This document shows positions 9,512-18,094 of a stretch of 64,000 nt of DNA, one piece after another (the stretch's first letter is position 1; each line of letters begins with the position of its first letter). The DNA comes from Myxococcales bacterium (lineage in GTDB: Bacteria > Myxococcota_A > Polyangia > Haliangiales > Haliangiaceae), in assembly GCA_016707895.1 (NCBI GenBank), contig JADJGV010000007.1, positions 248,001 through 312,000 on the forward strand, read 5' to 3'. Below the pieces are notes generated by a model. It was not told the origin of the DNA, did no database searches, and was given only the letters and a program-made list of their open reading frames with translations. The translations under genes and the position numbers were made by a program.

Positions 9512-10495
9512 ATGAGCGGACAGGTCCGTGCGATCGCGACGATCCTGGTGTGCGCGCTGGCGTCGACGGCGGCGGCGCAGCCGAGCGAGGCCGTGAAGAA
9601 GGCCGACGCCTTGTTCCAGGAGGGCCGCCGGCTGCTCGACAGCGGCGACGCGGCGGCGGCGTGCCCGAAGTTCGAGGAGAGCCAGCGGCTCGATCCGGGC
9701 CTGGGCACGCTCTTGAACCTGGCCGATTGCTACGAGCGGACCGGCCGCCTGGCGTCGGCGCTGACCGCCTTCCGCAGCGCCGAGGAGCAGGCGCGCGGGC
9801 TGGGCGAGAAGAAGCGCGAGGTCGCCGCGGCCGACCGGGCCCGCGCGCTGGAGAGCCGCGTGTCGCGGGTGACGATCACGCTGGCGCCGGGCGATCGGCC
9901 GGCGGGCTTCGAGGTGCGCCGCAACGGCGCCGCGGTGCCGGCCCTCGACGTCGGCCGCTCGATCGCGGTCGATCCCGGCACGATCACGATCGAGGCGATG
10001 GCGCCGGGCTTCACCACCTTCCGCGAGGTGGTCGACGTCGCGACCGCGCGCTCGAACCAGCAGGTCGACATCCCGGTGCTGACGCCGACCACCGCCGGGC
10101 CGCCGCCCGACGATCACACCCCGATCGACGTGCCGTCGCCGCCCCGCCCCACCGCCGCCGTCGATCCCGGCGCCGGCCGCCGACGGCTGGGCCTGGTGGT
10201 CGGCGGCGTCGGCGTGGCCGGCCTGGGCGCGGGCATCGCGATCGGCCTGGTGGCCAAGGGGCGCTACGCCGACGCCGGCTGCGACGGCGGCGTGTGCGCC
10301 ACCAGCGCGGACCTCGACGCCGCCAACGACGCCCGCTCGCTCGGCACCGTCGGCACGATCGTCGGTGGCGTCGGCGCCGTGGCGATCGCCGCCGGCGCGG
10401 TGCTGTGGCTGACCGCGCCCAAGGCCCGCAGCCTCGAGGTCGCCCCCACCGCGTCGGCCGACGGCGCCGGCGTCGTCGTGGTCGGGCGGTTCTGA
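9512..10495 (+). CDS. TPR/PEGA-like envelope protein with two C-terminal membrane helices
   Basis: The 327-residue protein starts with a signal peptide (IATILVCALASTAAAQ), followed by TPR-like helices (about 25-110: ADALFQEGRRLLDSGDAAAAC, LLNLADCYERTGR) and a PEGA-like beta domain (about 115-185: RVTITLAPGDRP...IEAMAPGF). After a Pro-rich linker come two hydrophobic helices (about 225-250 and 275-300) separated by a loop with one Cys pair (CDGGVC). The same architecture is frequent next to Ser/Thr kinases in myxobacteria; its role is not established. The stop codon TGA is the first part of a dispersed repeat unit. Confidence 0.82.
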   Translation: MSGQVRAIATILVCALASTAAAQPSEAVKKADALFQEGRRLLDSGDAAAACPKFEESQRLDPGLGTLLNLADCYERTGRLASALTAFRSAEEQARGLGEKKREVAAADRARALESRVSRVTITLAPGDRPAGFEVRRNGAAVPALDVGRSIAVDPGTITIEAMAPGFTTFREVVDVATARSNQQVDIPVLTPTTAGPPPDDHTPIDVPSPPRPTAAVDPGAGRRRLGLVVGGVGVAGLGAGIAIGLVAKGRYADAGCDGGVCATSADLDAANDARSLGTVGTIVGGVGAVAIAAGAVLWLTAPKARSLEVAPTASADGAGVVVVGRF

Positions 10496-10602
10496 GTTTC
10501 AGGAGGTGCGTCGCCGCACCTCCTCGGCGGGGCCAGGTCCCCGCCGAGCCTCCCACCAAGACGCGAGACGCCTGGCGCGTGGGCCGGTGCTCGACCGAAC
10601 GC
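10493..10602 (+). repeat. Double-hairpin dispersed repeat, unit 2 (full length)
   Basis: The unit begins TGAGTTTCAGG, and its TGA is the stop codon of the gene ending at 10495. Hairpin 1 is 10502-10523 (9-bp stem, loop TCGC). Hairpin 2 is 10523-10548 (10-bp stem, loop CCAGGT). The tail has ACGCGAGACG and GGTGCTCGACCGAAC. It may act as a transcription terminator or RNA-stabilising structure. Confidence 0.88.
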
Positions 10603-10651
10603 TGATCGCCTTTTCCCAGAAGGCGGTTGATCCGCGCCAGGCGCCCAGGCA

Positions 10652-10657
10652 TAGGAT
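10652..10657 (+). promoter_or_regulatory. Putative -10 box (TAGGAT) of the TSP3 lipoprotein gene
   Basis: TAGGAT ends 6 bases before ATG 10664. A TTGATC at 10627-10632 lies 19 bases upstream as a possible -35 box. Confidence 0.5.
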
Positions 10658-10663
10658 GGCCGG

Positions 10664-13600
10664 ATGGGGACCTCCACGTTGACTGGACAGATCCGTCGTG
10701 CGCTCGTCGCGTGCGTCGGGGCGCTCGCGCTGACCCTCGCCGCCTGCGAGGACGGCGGCACGCAGATCGTCGACGCGCGCATCGATAGCCCGATCGGCGT
10801 CGACGGCGCGGTCGACACCGACGCGATGGACGTCGACGCGATGGACGTCGACGCGATGGACGTCGACGCGGCCCCGATCGACACCGACGGCGACGGCGTG
10901 CTCGACGGCGACGACAACTGCCCGCTGGAGCCCAACGCCGACCAGGCCAACAACGACGGCGACGCCGCCGGCGACCTGTGCGATCCCGACGACGACAACG
11001 ACACGGTGCTCGACGCCGCCGACAACTGCCCGCTGACCGCCAACGGCGACCAGGCCAACCACGACACCGACCCGATGGGCGACGCCTGCGACCCCGACGA
11101 CGACGGCGACACCGTCGACGACGCGGTCGACAACTGCGACACCGTGACCAACCCCGGGCAGGAGGACACCGACACCCGGCCGGATCCGGTGGCCGCCGCC
11201 GGCACGTTCAACCTGCGCCCGGCCCCGACCACGGTCGCGGTCAGCGGCGACGACACCATCTCGGCGCCGCTGCCGATCGGCTTCACGTTCGACTTCTTCG
11301 GCACCCCGATGACGACGTTCAACGCGTCGACCAACGGCTTCATCACGTTCGGCGACGTCAGCACCGCCGGTTGCTGCGAGGGCGGCGCGATCCCGAACGC
11401 CGCGACCCCCAACGGCCTGATCGCGCTGTACTGGGTCGACATGATCACCGACGCCACCGGGACGATCACCTACGGCACCACCGGCACCGCCCCGGACCGC
11501 GAGCTGGTGGTGTCGTGGAACGGCGTGCGCCACTACAGCGGCGGCGGCGCACCGGTGACCGGGCAGATCATCCTGCACGAGACCACCAACGTCATCGAGA
11601 TCCAGTGCGCGACCTGCAGCACCGACGGCCGCCCGCACACCCAGGGCGCCGAGAGCCCCGACGGCCTGACCGCGGCGTTCCTGCCCGGGCGCGCCGCCGC
11701 CTCCTTCAGCGCCACCAACGACGCGGTGACCATCCTGCCCGCGCAGCTGACCCCCGACGGCGTCGGCGACGCCTGCGACGTGTGCCCGGCGGCCGCCGAT
11801 CCGATGCAGCTCGACGGCGACAGCGACGGCGTCGGCGACGCCTGCGACGTGTGCCCGGCCGCGGCCAACCCGACCCAGACCGACACCGACGGCGACGGGC
11901 GCGGCGACGCGTGCGACAACTGCCCGGCGGTGGTCAACCCGACCCAGGCCGACTTCAACACCGACGGCATGGGCGACGCCTGCCAGGACACCGACGGCGA
12001 CACCGTGCTCGACGCGGTCGACAACTGCCAGGCCGCCGCCAACACCGATCAGCTCGACAGCGACGGCGCCAAGGGCCCCGGCGACGGCGTCGGCGACGCC
12101 TGCGACAACTGCCCGGCCGATCTCAACGCGGACCAGGCCGACGGCAACATGAACGGCGTCGGCGACGTCTGCGAGGACTCGGACGGCGACGGCGCCTACG
12201 ACGCCGACGACAACTGCCCGGCGATCGCCAACCCGACCCAGGCCGACGGCGACGGCGACGGCGACGGCGACGTCTGCGACAACTGCCCGACGGTCGCCAA
12301 CCCGACCCAGGCCGACGCCAACGGCAACGGCACCGGCGACGCTTGCGAGGACCGCGACGGCGACACGATCTTCGACGCCGTCGACAACTGCCCCGACCTC
12401 GCGAACATGGGCCAGGCCAACCTGGACGGCGACGAGTTCGGCGACGTCTGCGACGCGGACATCGACGGCGACGGCCTGGCCAACACGCCCGACAACTGCG
12501 CGCTGGTGGCCAACCCGACCCAGGCCGACGCCGACATGGACGGCATGGGCGACGCCTGCGACGACAGCGACGGCGACGGCGTCGTCGACGCGCTCGACAA
12601 CTGCCGCACCACCGCCAACCCGACCCAGCAGGACGGCGACGGCGCCGAGGGCGGCGGCGATGGCGTCGGCACCGCGTGTGACAACTGCCCGCTGGTCGCC
12701 AACCCGACCCAGACCGACGCCAACACCAACGGCGTGGGCGACGCGTGCGAGTCGCTGACCTGCACCACCCCGGTGGCCGACGGCTGCGTCGCCGCCGAGG
12801 TGTGCGGCAACGGCGCCGACGACAACTGCAACGGCGCGGTCGACGAGGGCTGCGCGTGCACGCCGGGCGCGGTGCAGGCGTGCTTCCGCGGCCCGCCGGG
12901 CCGCCGCGACGTCGGCGCGTGCATCGATGGCACCCAGACCTGCGCGACGTCGGGCGCCACCTGGGGCCCGTGCACCGGCGGCCTGTCGCCGGCGGCCGAG
13001 ACCTGCGACGGCCTCGACAACAACTGCAACGGCTGCGCCGACGACGCGCCCGGCTGCGGCACGGTCTCGCTGGCCTGCCCGAGCTCGGGCTCGCTGCCCG
13101 AGGGCGCGCCGTTCGTCGACTACGTGATCGACGGCAGCCAGTTCTTCGGCGGCGCGGTCGCGTCGTGGAGCTGGGAGGTCACCGGCGGCCCGTGCGATCA
13201 GCTGTTCCTCACCACCACCTCGCCGGTGCGCCAGACCTTCACGCTCACCGGCCAGGGCACGTCGACGTTGACGCTGCGGCCGACGCTGTCGGGCGACTAC
13301 ACGGTGCGCGTCCGCATCACGACGCCGACCGGCCAGGTCTACGTGTGCACGTTCATCGTCCACATCGCCAACCCCGGCCTGCGCGTCGAGCTGTGCTCGG
13401 ATCGTTCGAGCGCGACCGACATCGATCTGCACCTGCACCGCCCGGGCACCACCACCGACTGGTTCACCAACACCGACGACTGCTACTACTCGAACTGCAA
13501 GGCCGGCGCCGGCGCCGGCGCGCCCAACTGGGGCTACGCCAACAGCCCGCTGGCCGAGTGCGTGGGCGGACCCGAGGGCAGCCAGTGGCAGACCCTGGGC

Positions 13601-13966
13601 TACTGCCGCAACCCGCGCCTCGACATCGACAGCATCAACGCCAACGGCGTGCCCGAGAACATCAACGTCGACGTGCCGGGCAACGGCGAGTCGTTCCGGG
13701 TGATGGCGCACTACTACAGCGGCACCGGCGTGGTGCACCCGCTGGTCAACGTGTACTGCGGCGGCACGCTGCGCGCGACCTACGGCGGGCCGGGCAACCA
13801 GCTCACCAACTTCGACTCGTCGGGCTCGAGCGCAGGCGACATGTGGCGCGTGGTCGACGCGCAGATGATGGTGGTCGGCGGCGTCACCGTCGACTGCACG
13901 CTGACGCCGCTGCACCCGCCCGGCGAGATGACCGGCTACTGGGTCAACAACGTCCGTACGTACTGA
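10664..13966 (+). CDS. Surface lipoprotein with thrombospondin type 3 repeats, an inserted NIDO-like domain and MopE motifs
   Basis: The 1100-residue protein has a lipoprotein signal (LALTLAAC). Calcium-binding thrombospondin type 3 repeats (DxDGDG..D..DNCP) occupy about 70-165 and 370-700. Between them lies a beta-rich domain (about 175-365; FTFDFFGT, STNGFITFG, LYWVDM) resembling nidogen/NIDO modules. Two MopE-like metal-site motifs follow (CGNGADDNCNGAVDEGC and CDGLDNNCNGCADD, about 705-790). The C-terminal 300 residues look like an Ig-like unit and a DUF2135-type domain (SSATDIDLHLHRPG). Such proteins are calcium-stiffened rods on the cell surface, often in adhesion or matrix contact. A three-fold 15-bp repeat codes for DAMDV near the N-terminus. 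TAGGAT 6 bases upstream supports ATG 10664. Confidence 0.88.
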   Translation: MGTSTLTGQIRRALVACVGALALTLAACEDGGTQIVDARIDSPIGVDGAVDTDAMDVDAMDVDAMDVDAAPIDTDGDGVLDGDDNCPLEPNADQANNDGDAAGDLCDPDDDNDTVLDAADNCPLTANGDQANHDTDPMGDACDPDDDGDTVDDAVDNCDTVTNPGQEDTDTRPDPVAAAGTFNLRPAPTTVAVSGDDTISAPLPIGFTFDFFGTPMTTFNASTNGFITFGDVSTAGCCEGGAIPNAATPNGLIALYWVDMITDATGTITYGTTGTAPDRELVVSWNGVRHYSGGGAPVTGQIILHETTNVIEIQCATCSTDGRPHTQGAESPDGLTAAFLPGRAAASFSATNDAVTILPAQLTPDGVGDACDVCPAAADPMQLDGDSDGVGDACDVCPAAANPTQTDTDGDGRGDACDNCPAVVNPTQADFNTDGMGDACQDTDGDTVLDAVDNCQAAANTDQLDSDGAKGPGDGVGDACDNCPADLNADQADGNMNGVGDVCEDSDGDGAYDADDNCPAIANPTQADGDGDGDGDVCDNCPTVANPTQADANGNGTGDACEDRDGDTIFDAVDNCPDLANMGQANLDGDEFGDVCDADIDGDGLANTPDNCALVANPTQADADMDGMGDACDDSDGDGVVDALDNCRTTANPTQQDGDGAEGGGDGVGTACDNCPLVANPTQTDANTNGVGDACESLTCTTPVADGCVAAEVCGNGADDNCNGAVDEGCACTPGAVQACFRGPPGRRDVGACIDGTQTCATSGATWGPCTGGLSPAAETCDGLDNNCNGCADDAPGCGTVSLACPSSGSLPEGAPFVDYVIDGSQFFGGAVASWSWEVTGGPCDQLFLTTTSPVRQTFTLTGQGTSTLTLRPTLSGDYTVRVRITTPTGQVYVCTFIVHIANPGLRVELCSDRSSATDIDLHLHRPGTTTDWFTNTDDCYYSNCKAGAGAGAPNWGYANSPLAECVGGPEGSQWQTLGYCRNPRLDIDSINANGVPENINVDVPGNGESFRVMAHYYSGTGVVHPLVNVYCGGTLRATYGGPGNQLTNFDSSGSSAGDMWRVVDAQMMVVGGVTVDCTLTPLHPPGEMTGYWVNNVRTY
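10821..10865 (+). repeat. Three perfect 15-bp tandem repeats inside the TSP3 gene
   Basis: The unit ACGCGATGGACGTCG occurs three times in a row and encodes the acidic linker (DAMDV)3 just behind the lipid anchor. Copy changes would lengthen the linker without a frameshift. Confidence 0.85.
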
Positions 13967-13985
13967 TCGCGTGGCGTGCGGCGCG

Positions 13986-15389
13986 TCAGTCGTCGCGTAG
14001 GTAGAGCGCGCCGTCGATGATCAGCATCGCCTGCGGATCGCTGCCGCAGGCGCGCAGGTAGAACGGCACGGCGCGGGTGGCGCCGCCGCGGGTGAGCCAC
14101 AGCCGATCGCCGCGGATGCGGTAGGTGCCGGGGCCGTCGTCGGCGCTGGCGCCGGCGGTGGTGGTCGGCCGGGCGGGATCGCCGGGCGCGACCGGCTGGC
14201 TCAGCGTGGCCGAGGCGGTCGACGCGTCGGCGTAGCGGCCGTCGCGGGTGAACGTGTACGACGACGACGCGCTGGCGGTGAAGGTCTCGCCGACGACGTT
14301 GGTCGAGGCGGTGAAGCTCGACGAGGCCCACCGGCCGGCGAGGGTCAGGCCGTCGGTGGCGGCGGCGTGGCAGTAGCTGCGACCGTCGAGCGTGAGATCG
14401 GGGCCGTTGCGCTGGAAGTCATCGCGCGCGCCCGCGGGGTAGGTCACCTGGACCACGTCGCCGACCACCTGGTAGCGGGCCAGGGCGCCGCCGCGGATCG
14501 CGTAGGCGGCGTCGACGTCGATCGCGCCGGCGTCGCGCTCGTCGAGCGCCCAGCCGCGCGGATCGAACGCCACCAGGTGGACCTCGCCGAGCGCCGGGCC
14601 GATCCGGATGAACACGCCGGTCAGCGGCGTCGGCGGGGTCAGCGACGGGGCGCGCGCGACCTTGCGCCCGACCTGGAGGCCGGCGAACAGCGCGTCGAGC
14701 ACCGGCTTGACGGCCGGCGCGTCGAACAGCGCCGCGTGGGCCATCGTGGTGACGATCACCGCGTCGCCGCCGTCGGTCACCGCGACCACGCCGAGCGTCA
14801 CCGCCGCGCCGGCGGCGGTGGTCGCCAGCGCCACGCCCCAGGCGTCGCCGCCCGGCAGCGGCAGCGCCTGGCCGCCGACGATCGCCGCGCCCGGGATCTG
14901 CTTGGCCACCACCGCGGCGCTGGCCTCGGCCAGCGCGCGCGCCGGGATCGCGGCGGCCTGGTGCGGCGGGAAGCGCAGCTCGACCTGGGCGCGCTGGCCG
15001 CCGGCGCGGTACGCGAGCTGGATCACCGCGACCCCGCCGTCGTGGCGGAGCTGGCGGGTCCAGCCGGCGCCGAGCAGCTCGGCGCTCGGCAGCCGGGCCT
15101 GGGCGCCGCCGCCGGGCGCGCGGTACAGCGCCTCGGTGATCAGCTCGGGCAGCGCGGGGGACGGCGCGCTGGTCGGCATCGGCGGCGGCGGCGCGCTGGT
15201 CGGCATCGGCGGCGGCGGCGCGCTGGTCGGCATCGGCGGCGGCGGTGGGTTCGCCGCGGTGACGGCGCTGGCGTCGGGGGCGATCGCGGGGGCGACCGCC
15301 CCGCCCTGCTGCCGCGCGTCGCGGCTCCCCGCCTTGCAGGCCGCGACGATCCCGAGCGCGGCGCACAGGGCCGCGAGCTGATTCCCCAT
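13986..15389 (-). CDS. Lipoprotein with Pro-rich repeats, unknown function
   Basis: The 467-residue product starts MGNQLAALCAALGIVAACKAG, a lipoprotein signal with the lipidated Cys near 18. Residues 50-78 hold three copies of PPPPMPTSA encoded by perfect 27-bp units. The first globular half (about 85-235) resembles a mixed alpha/beta domain without known motifs; the second half is beta-rich with many Ser/Thr and a single Cys pair (SYCHAAATDG, LRACGSD). I do not recognise the family. Its -10-like TAGCAT begins with the TAG stop codon of the gene before it (15399-16763), so it may be co-transcribed as well as transcribed alone. It converges on the TSP3 gene with a 19-bp gap. Confidence 0.72.
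   Translation of the reverse strand: MGNQLAALCAALGIVAACKAGSRDARQQGGAVAPAIAPDASAVTAANPPPPPMPTSAPPPPMPTSAPPPPMPTSAPSPALPELITEALYRAPGGGAQARLPSAELLGAGWTRQLRHDGGVAVIQLAYRAGGQRAQVELRFPPHQAAAIPARALAEASAAVVAKQIPGAAIVGGQALPLPGGDAWGVALATTAAGAAVTLGVVAVTDGGDAVIVTTMAHAALFDAPAVKPVLDALFAGLQVGRKVARAPSLTPPTPLTGVFIRIGPALGEVHLVAFDPRGWALDERDAGAIDVDAAYAIRGGALARYQVVGDVVQVTYPAGARDDFQRNGPDLTLDGRSYCHAAATDGLTLAGRWASSSFTASTNVVGETFTASASSSYTFTRDGRYADASTASATLSQPVAPGDPARPTTTAGASADDGPGTYRIRGDRLWLTRGGATRAVPFYLRACGSDPQAMLIIDGALYLRDD
15163..15243 (-). repeat. Three perfect 27-bp tandem repeats
   Basis: Each unit encodes PPPPMPTSA, a proline-rich spacer following the lipid anchor. The copies are identical, pointing to recent duplication or conversion. 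Confidence 0.85.
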
Positions 15390-15395
15390 CCACCG

Positions 15396-15401
15396 ATGCT
15401 A
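15396..15401 (-). promoter_or_regulatory. Putative -10 box (TAGCAT) overlapping an upstream stop codon
   Basis: On the minus strand the TAG stop of the gene at 15399-16763 forms the first half of TAGCAT, which ends 6 bases before ATG 15389. Confidence 0.4.
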
Positions 15402-16763
15402 GCGCGCCGGCGCGCCGGCCGGGGCCGCCTCGACCGCGACGACCGCGGCGGGCGGCTCGAGGTCGATGGCCAGCGCGCCCGCGGGCTCGACCCGCAGGTC
15501 GACCACGACGCCGGCCAGCGCCGGCGCCACGCGCCACCGCGGCGGCAGCGCGTTGGCGCAGTCGGCCCACCGCGCGCGGATGCCATCGAGGTCGCCCTCG
15601 AAGGCGCCCTCGAGGTCGACGTCGGCGTCGAAGAACGCGACCCGGGTCGCGCCGCGGCGATCGACGTCGAGCCGCCAGCGCATGCCCAGCGCCTCGACCC
15701 CGCGCGCGCCGCCGACCGCCTTGGTCAGGCAGCGGGCCAGCGCCGGCCGGGCCTTGGTGACCTCCGCGCGCAGCGCCTGCGCGTCGGCGGACGGCGGCGG
15801 CGCGCCGCAGTCGTCGCGGAACTCGTAGCGCAGGTCGTCCTGGCCATCGCGCGCGATCTCGACCGACCACCGGCCGCGCTCGGGCACGTCGAAGTCGTCG
15901 GCGGGATCGACCGGGTCGTAGCCCGACTGGTAGCGCCCGGCGAACCGGACCCGCGCCACCGCGTCGCGCGGCGCCCCCGCGGCCAGCGCGCGCTCCCACG
16001 CCGCGGCGAACGTGCACGCCGGCGGCCGCACCGCGTGGTGGATCCGGCACAGGTCGAGCGACCGCCGCGCCACCCGCACGTCGGGCTGGGTGACGCCGGC
16101 GTCGACCGCGAGCTCGACCGCGCACGGGTAGTCGGTGGACACCCCGACCGGCACGTCGGGCGGGCGCTCGGTGCCGGCGGGCGTGCGGTACGCGTAGCTG
16201 CACCGGCCGCTGGCCAGCGTGAGGTCGGCGGTGCCAGCGGCGCCGACCGACGTGCACTGCACCGACAGCAGCCGCGCGTCGGGCGCGGCGGCGCGGGCGC
16301 GCTGATCGACGTACGGCAGCAGCGCCAGCGGATCGAGCGCGGCGACGTCGCCGGCGGCGGCGATCGCGGCCCGCAGCGCGGCGCGCTCGGGCGGGTCGGG
16401 CGGCGCGCGTGGCTCCGGCGGCGGCGCGGTGACCGCGACCGCGGGCGGCGGCGCGGCGACCGGTCGCGAGGCCGGCGCCCCCGTCCGGACCGAGGTGATC
16501 ACGAACGCCACGACGCCGAGCACCGCGACCACGCTGATCACCAGCGCGATCGCCAGGCGGCCGGCCGACGGCGCCGCCGGCCGCTCGACGCGCCGGACCG
16601 GCGGGTGCGGCGGCAGCCACGTCGACGACGGCCCGGCCAGCGCCTCGACCTCGACCACCCCGCCCGGCACCTCGAGCTCGCAGAACTCGCAGGCGCGGAT
16701 CGTGACGCCCGCGCGCCGCACCGGCAGGAACGCTCCGCAGTTCGGGCACTTCTCGGCGAGCAT
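15399..16763 (-). CDS. Membrane protein with N-terminal zinc ribbon, unknown function
   Basis: The 454-residue protein opens with a zinc-ribbon pattern (CPNCGAFLPVRR...RACEFCELEV; Cys at 6, 9, 25, 28), then a linker, one transmembrane helix (about 69-91: LAIALVISVVAVLGVVAFVI) and an extracytoplasmic Ala/Pro-rich part of about 350 residues with several cysteines (CTSVG, CSYAYR, CAVELA, CRIHH, CANALP). A cytoplasmic zinc finger plus one helix is common in myxobacterial signalling proteins, but no catalytic domain is visible. ATG 16763 is preceded by TACGCT 7 bases upstream, divergent from the transglutaminase-like gene. Confidence 0.75.
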   Translation of the reverse strand: MLAEKCPNCGAFLPVRRAGVTIRACEFCELEVPGGVVEVEALAGPSSTWLPPHPPVRRVERPAAPSAGRLAIALVISVVAVLGVVAFVITSVRTGAPASRPVAAPPPAVAVTAPPPEPRAPPDPPERAALRAAIAAAGDVAALDPLALLPYVDQRARAAAPDARLLSVQCTSVGAAGTADLTLASGRCSYAYRTPAGTERPPDVPVGVSTDYPCAVELAVDAGVTQPDVRVARRSLDLCRIHHAVRPPACTFAAAWERALAAGAPRDAVARVRFAGRYQSGYDPVDPADDFDVPERGRWSVEIARDGQDDLRYEFRDDCGAPPPSADAQALRAEVTKARPALARCLTKAVGGARGVEALGMRWRLDVDRRGATRVAFFDADVDLEGAFEGDLDGIRARWADCANALPPRWRVAPALAGVVVDLRVEPAGALAIDLEPPAAVVAVEAAPAGAPAR

Positions 16764-16770
16764 CGGCCCC

Positions 16771-16776
16771 AGCGTA
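16771..16776 (-). promoter_or_regulatory. Putative -10 box (TACGCT) of the zinc-ribbon membrane protein gene
   Basis: TACGCT on the minus strand ends 7 bases before ATG 16763; the divergent gene at 16849 has its own box at 16834. Confidence 0.45.
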
Positions 16777-16809
16777 CACCGCGGTCGCGCGCGGCCGGCC
16801 GACGCGAGT

Positions 16810-16839
16810 TTGCGATCCGCCGCGAAGCCGGCCTACGAT
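16810..16839 (+). promoter_or_regulatory. Putative promoter of the transglutaminase-like gene
   Basis: TTGCGA (16810-16815) and TACGAT (16834-16839) are separated by 18 bases; the -10 box ends 9 bases before ATG 16849. Confidence 0.5.
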
Positions 16840-16848
16840 CGTTTTTCG

Positions 16849-18087
16849 ATGCGCCGATCGTGGCCGTTCGTGCTCGCCCTCACCGCCTGTGGCCCCACCG
16901 GGACCCGGCTCACCGCCGATCCGTTCGACGACCTCGACGTGGCGCCGGCCGCCACCAGCGCCAGCTACGACCTGCGCTGGCACGGCGCGCTGATCGGCGA
17001 CGCGGTCCAGCGCGACGACGGCCTGCGCCTCGAGCGCCGCGAGCGGATCGTCGTGCGCCGCGGCGCCCAGGCGGTGGCGCACGAGGTCGCGCTGACGATC
17101 GAGCGCGACGACGCGCGGCCGGTGCGGGTGTCGCTCGACGACGGCGATCGCGCCAGCGGCGTGGCCACCGCGACCGGCGCCGGCTGGGCGGTCGAGGTGC
17201 GCGGCGAGCCGCCGATCGAGCTGCCGTGGGCGCCGCCGTTCGAGGACGTGCTGGCCCACGCGGTCGCCGGCGGCGGCTACCGCGGCCCGGCGCTGCTCGC
17301 CGGCTGGGGCTTCGCGATCGCCGACCTCACCGTGGCGCCGACCGGCGACGGCTGGCTGGCGACCCTGGCCATCGACGGCGGCGTCGTCACCGCGCGCCTG
17401 CGGTTCGGCGCCGACGGCCTGCCCACCGAGATCGACAGCGGCGACGGCGTCACCGCGATCCGCCGCCCGGCCGGCGTGCCGGCGCCGCGCTTCGATCCGA
17501 TCGAGGTGGTCGACGGCAACGCGCTGACGATCGATGGCGGCGCCGCCGCGGTGATCGACTTCCCCGACGCCCGGGTCGCGATCCCGGCGGTGCCGGGGCA
17601 GCTGGTGTGGCGCCGGCCCGGCGGTGGCTGGCGGGTCGCGCTGTCGGCGGTCGCGCGCGGCGAGCTGGCGCCGGGCCCGAGCGGCCGCGATCGCACCGGC
17701 GACGTCGATCGGCTGACCGCGGCGGTCGCCGACGCGGTGGTCGACGACCTCGGCACCACCGCGACCACGGTCGGCGCGGCCCGCGCCGCCACCCGCGGCG
17801 ACTGCACCACCCACGCGCTGCAGCTGGTGGCGATGGCCGACGACGCCGGCATCGCCACCCGGGTGGTCACCGGGCTCCGGCTCGACGGCGACCGCCTGGT
17901 GCGCCACCGCTGGGTGGTGGCCTGGACCGGCGGCCGCTGGCGCGCGGTCGACCCGACCTACGGCGAGAGCCCGGCCGCGCCGGCGCTGATCGGCCTGGCG
18001 GTCCACGGCCCGCGCGCCGCCGACCTGGCGATGGCCGACGCCGTGGTGTTCGACGGCCTCGGCGCCCGCGCCCGCGCCGCCGAGTAG
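16849..18087 (+). CDS. Transglutaminase-like lipoprotein
   Basis: The 412-residue protein has a short lipoprotein signal (SWPFVLALTAC, Cys near 14). The first 290 residues are beta-rich and unassigned. The C-terminal part (about 290-390) carries the transglutaminase-fold triad pattern: Cys in RGDCTTHA, His in VRHRWVV, Asp in AVDPTYGE. In bacteria such domains act as proteases, amidases or cross-linkers at the envelope. The context gives no substrate. The gene is convergent with the membrane protein ending at 18095, 7 bp away. Confidence 0.82.
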   Translation: MRRSWPFVLALTACGPTGTRLTADPFDDLDVAPAATSASYDLRWHGALIGDAVQRDDGLRLERRERIVVRRGAQAVAHEVALTIERDDARPVRVSLDDGDRASGVATATGAGWAVEVRGEPPIELPWAPPFEDVLAHAVAGGGYRGPALLAGWGFAIADLTVAPTGDGWLATLAIDGGVVTARLRFGADGLPTEIDSGDGVTAIRRPAGVPAPRFDPIEVVDGNALTIDGGAAAVIDFPDARVAIPAVPGQLVWRRPGGGWRVALSAVARGELAPGPSGRDRTGDVDRLTAAVADAVVDDLGTTATTVGAARAATRGDCTTHALQLVAMADDAGIATRVVTGLRLDGDRLVRHRWVVAWTGGRWRAVDPTYGESPAAPALIGLAVHGPRAADLAMADAVVFDGLGARARAAE

Positions 18088-18094
18088 CCCGCGC

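Noticed and set aside
10821..10865. Short direct repeats as a CRISPR array
   Set aside because: The units are contiguous without spacers and lie in frame in a lipoprotein gene.
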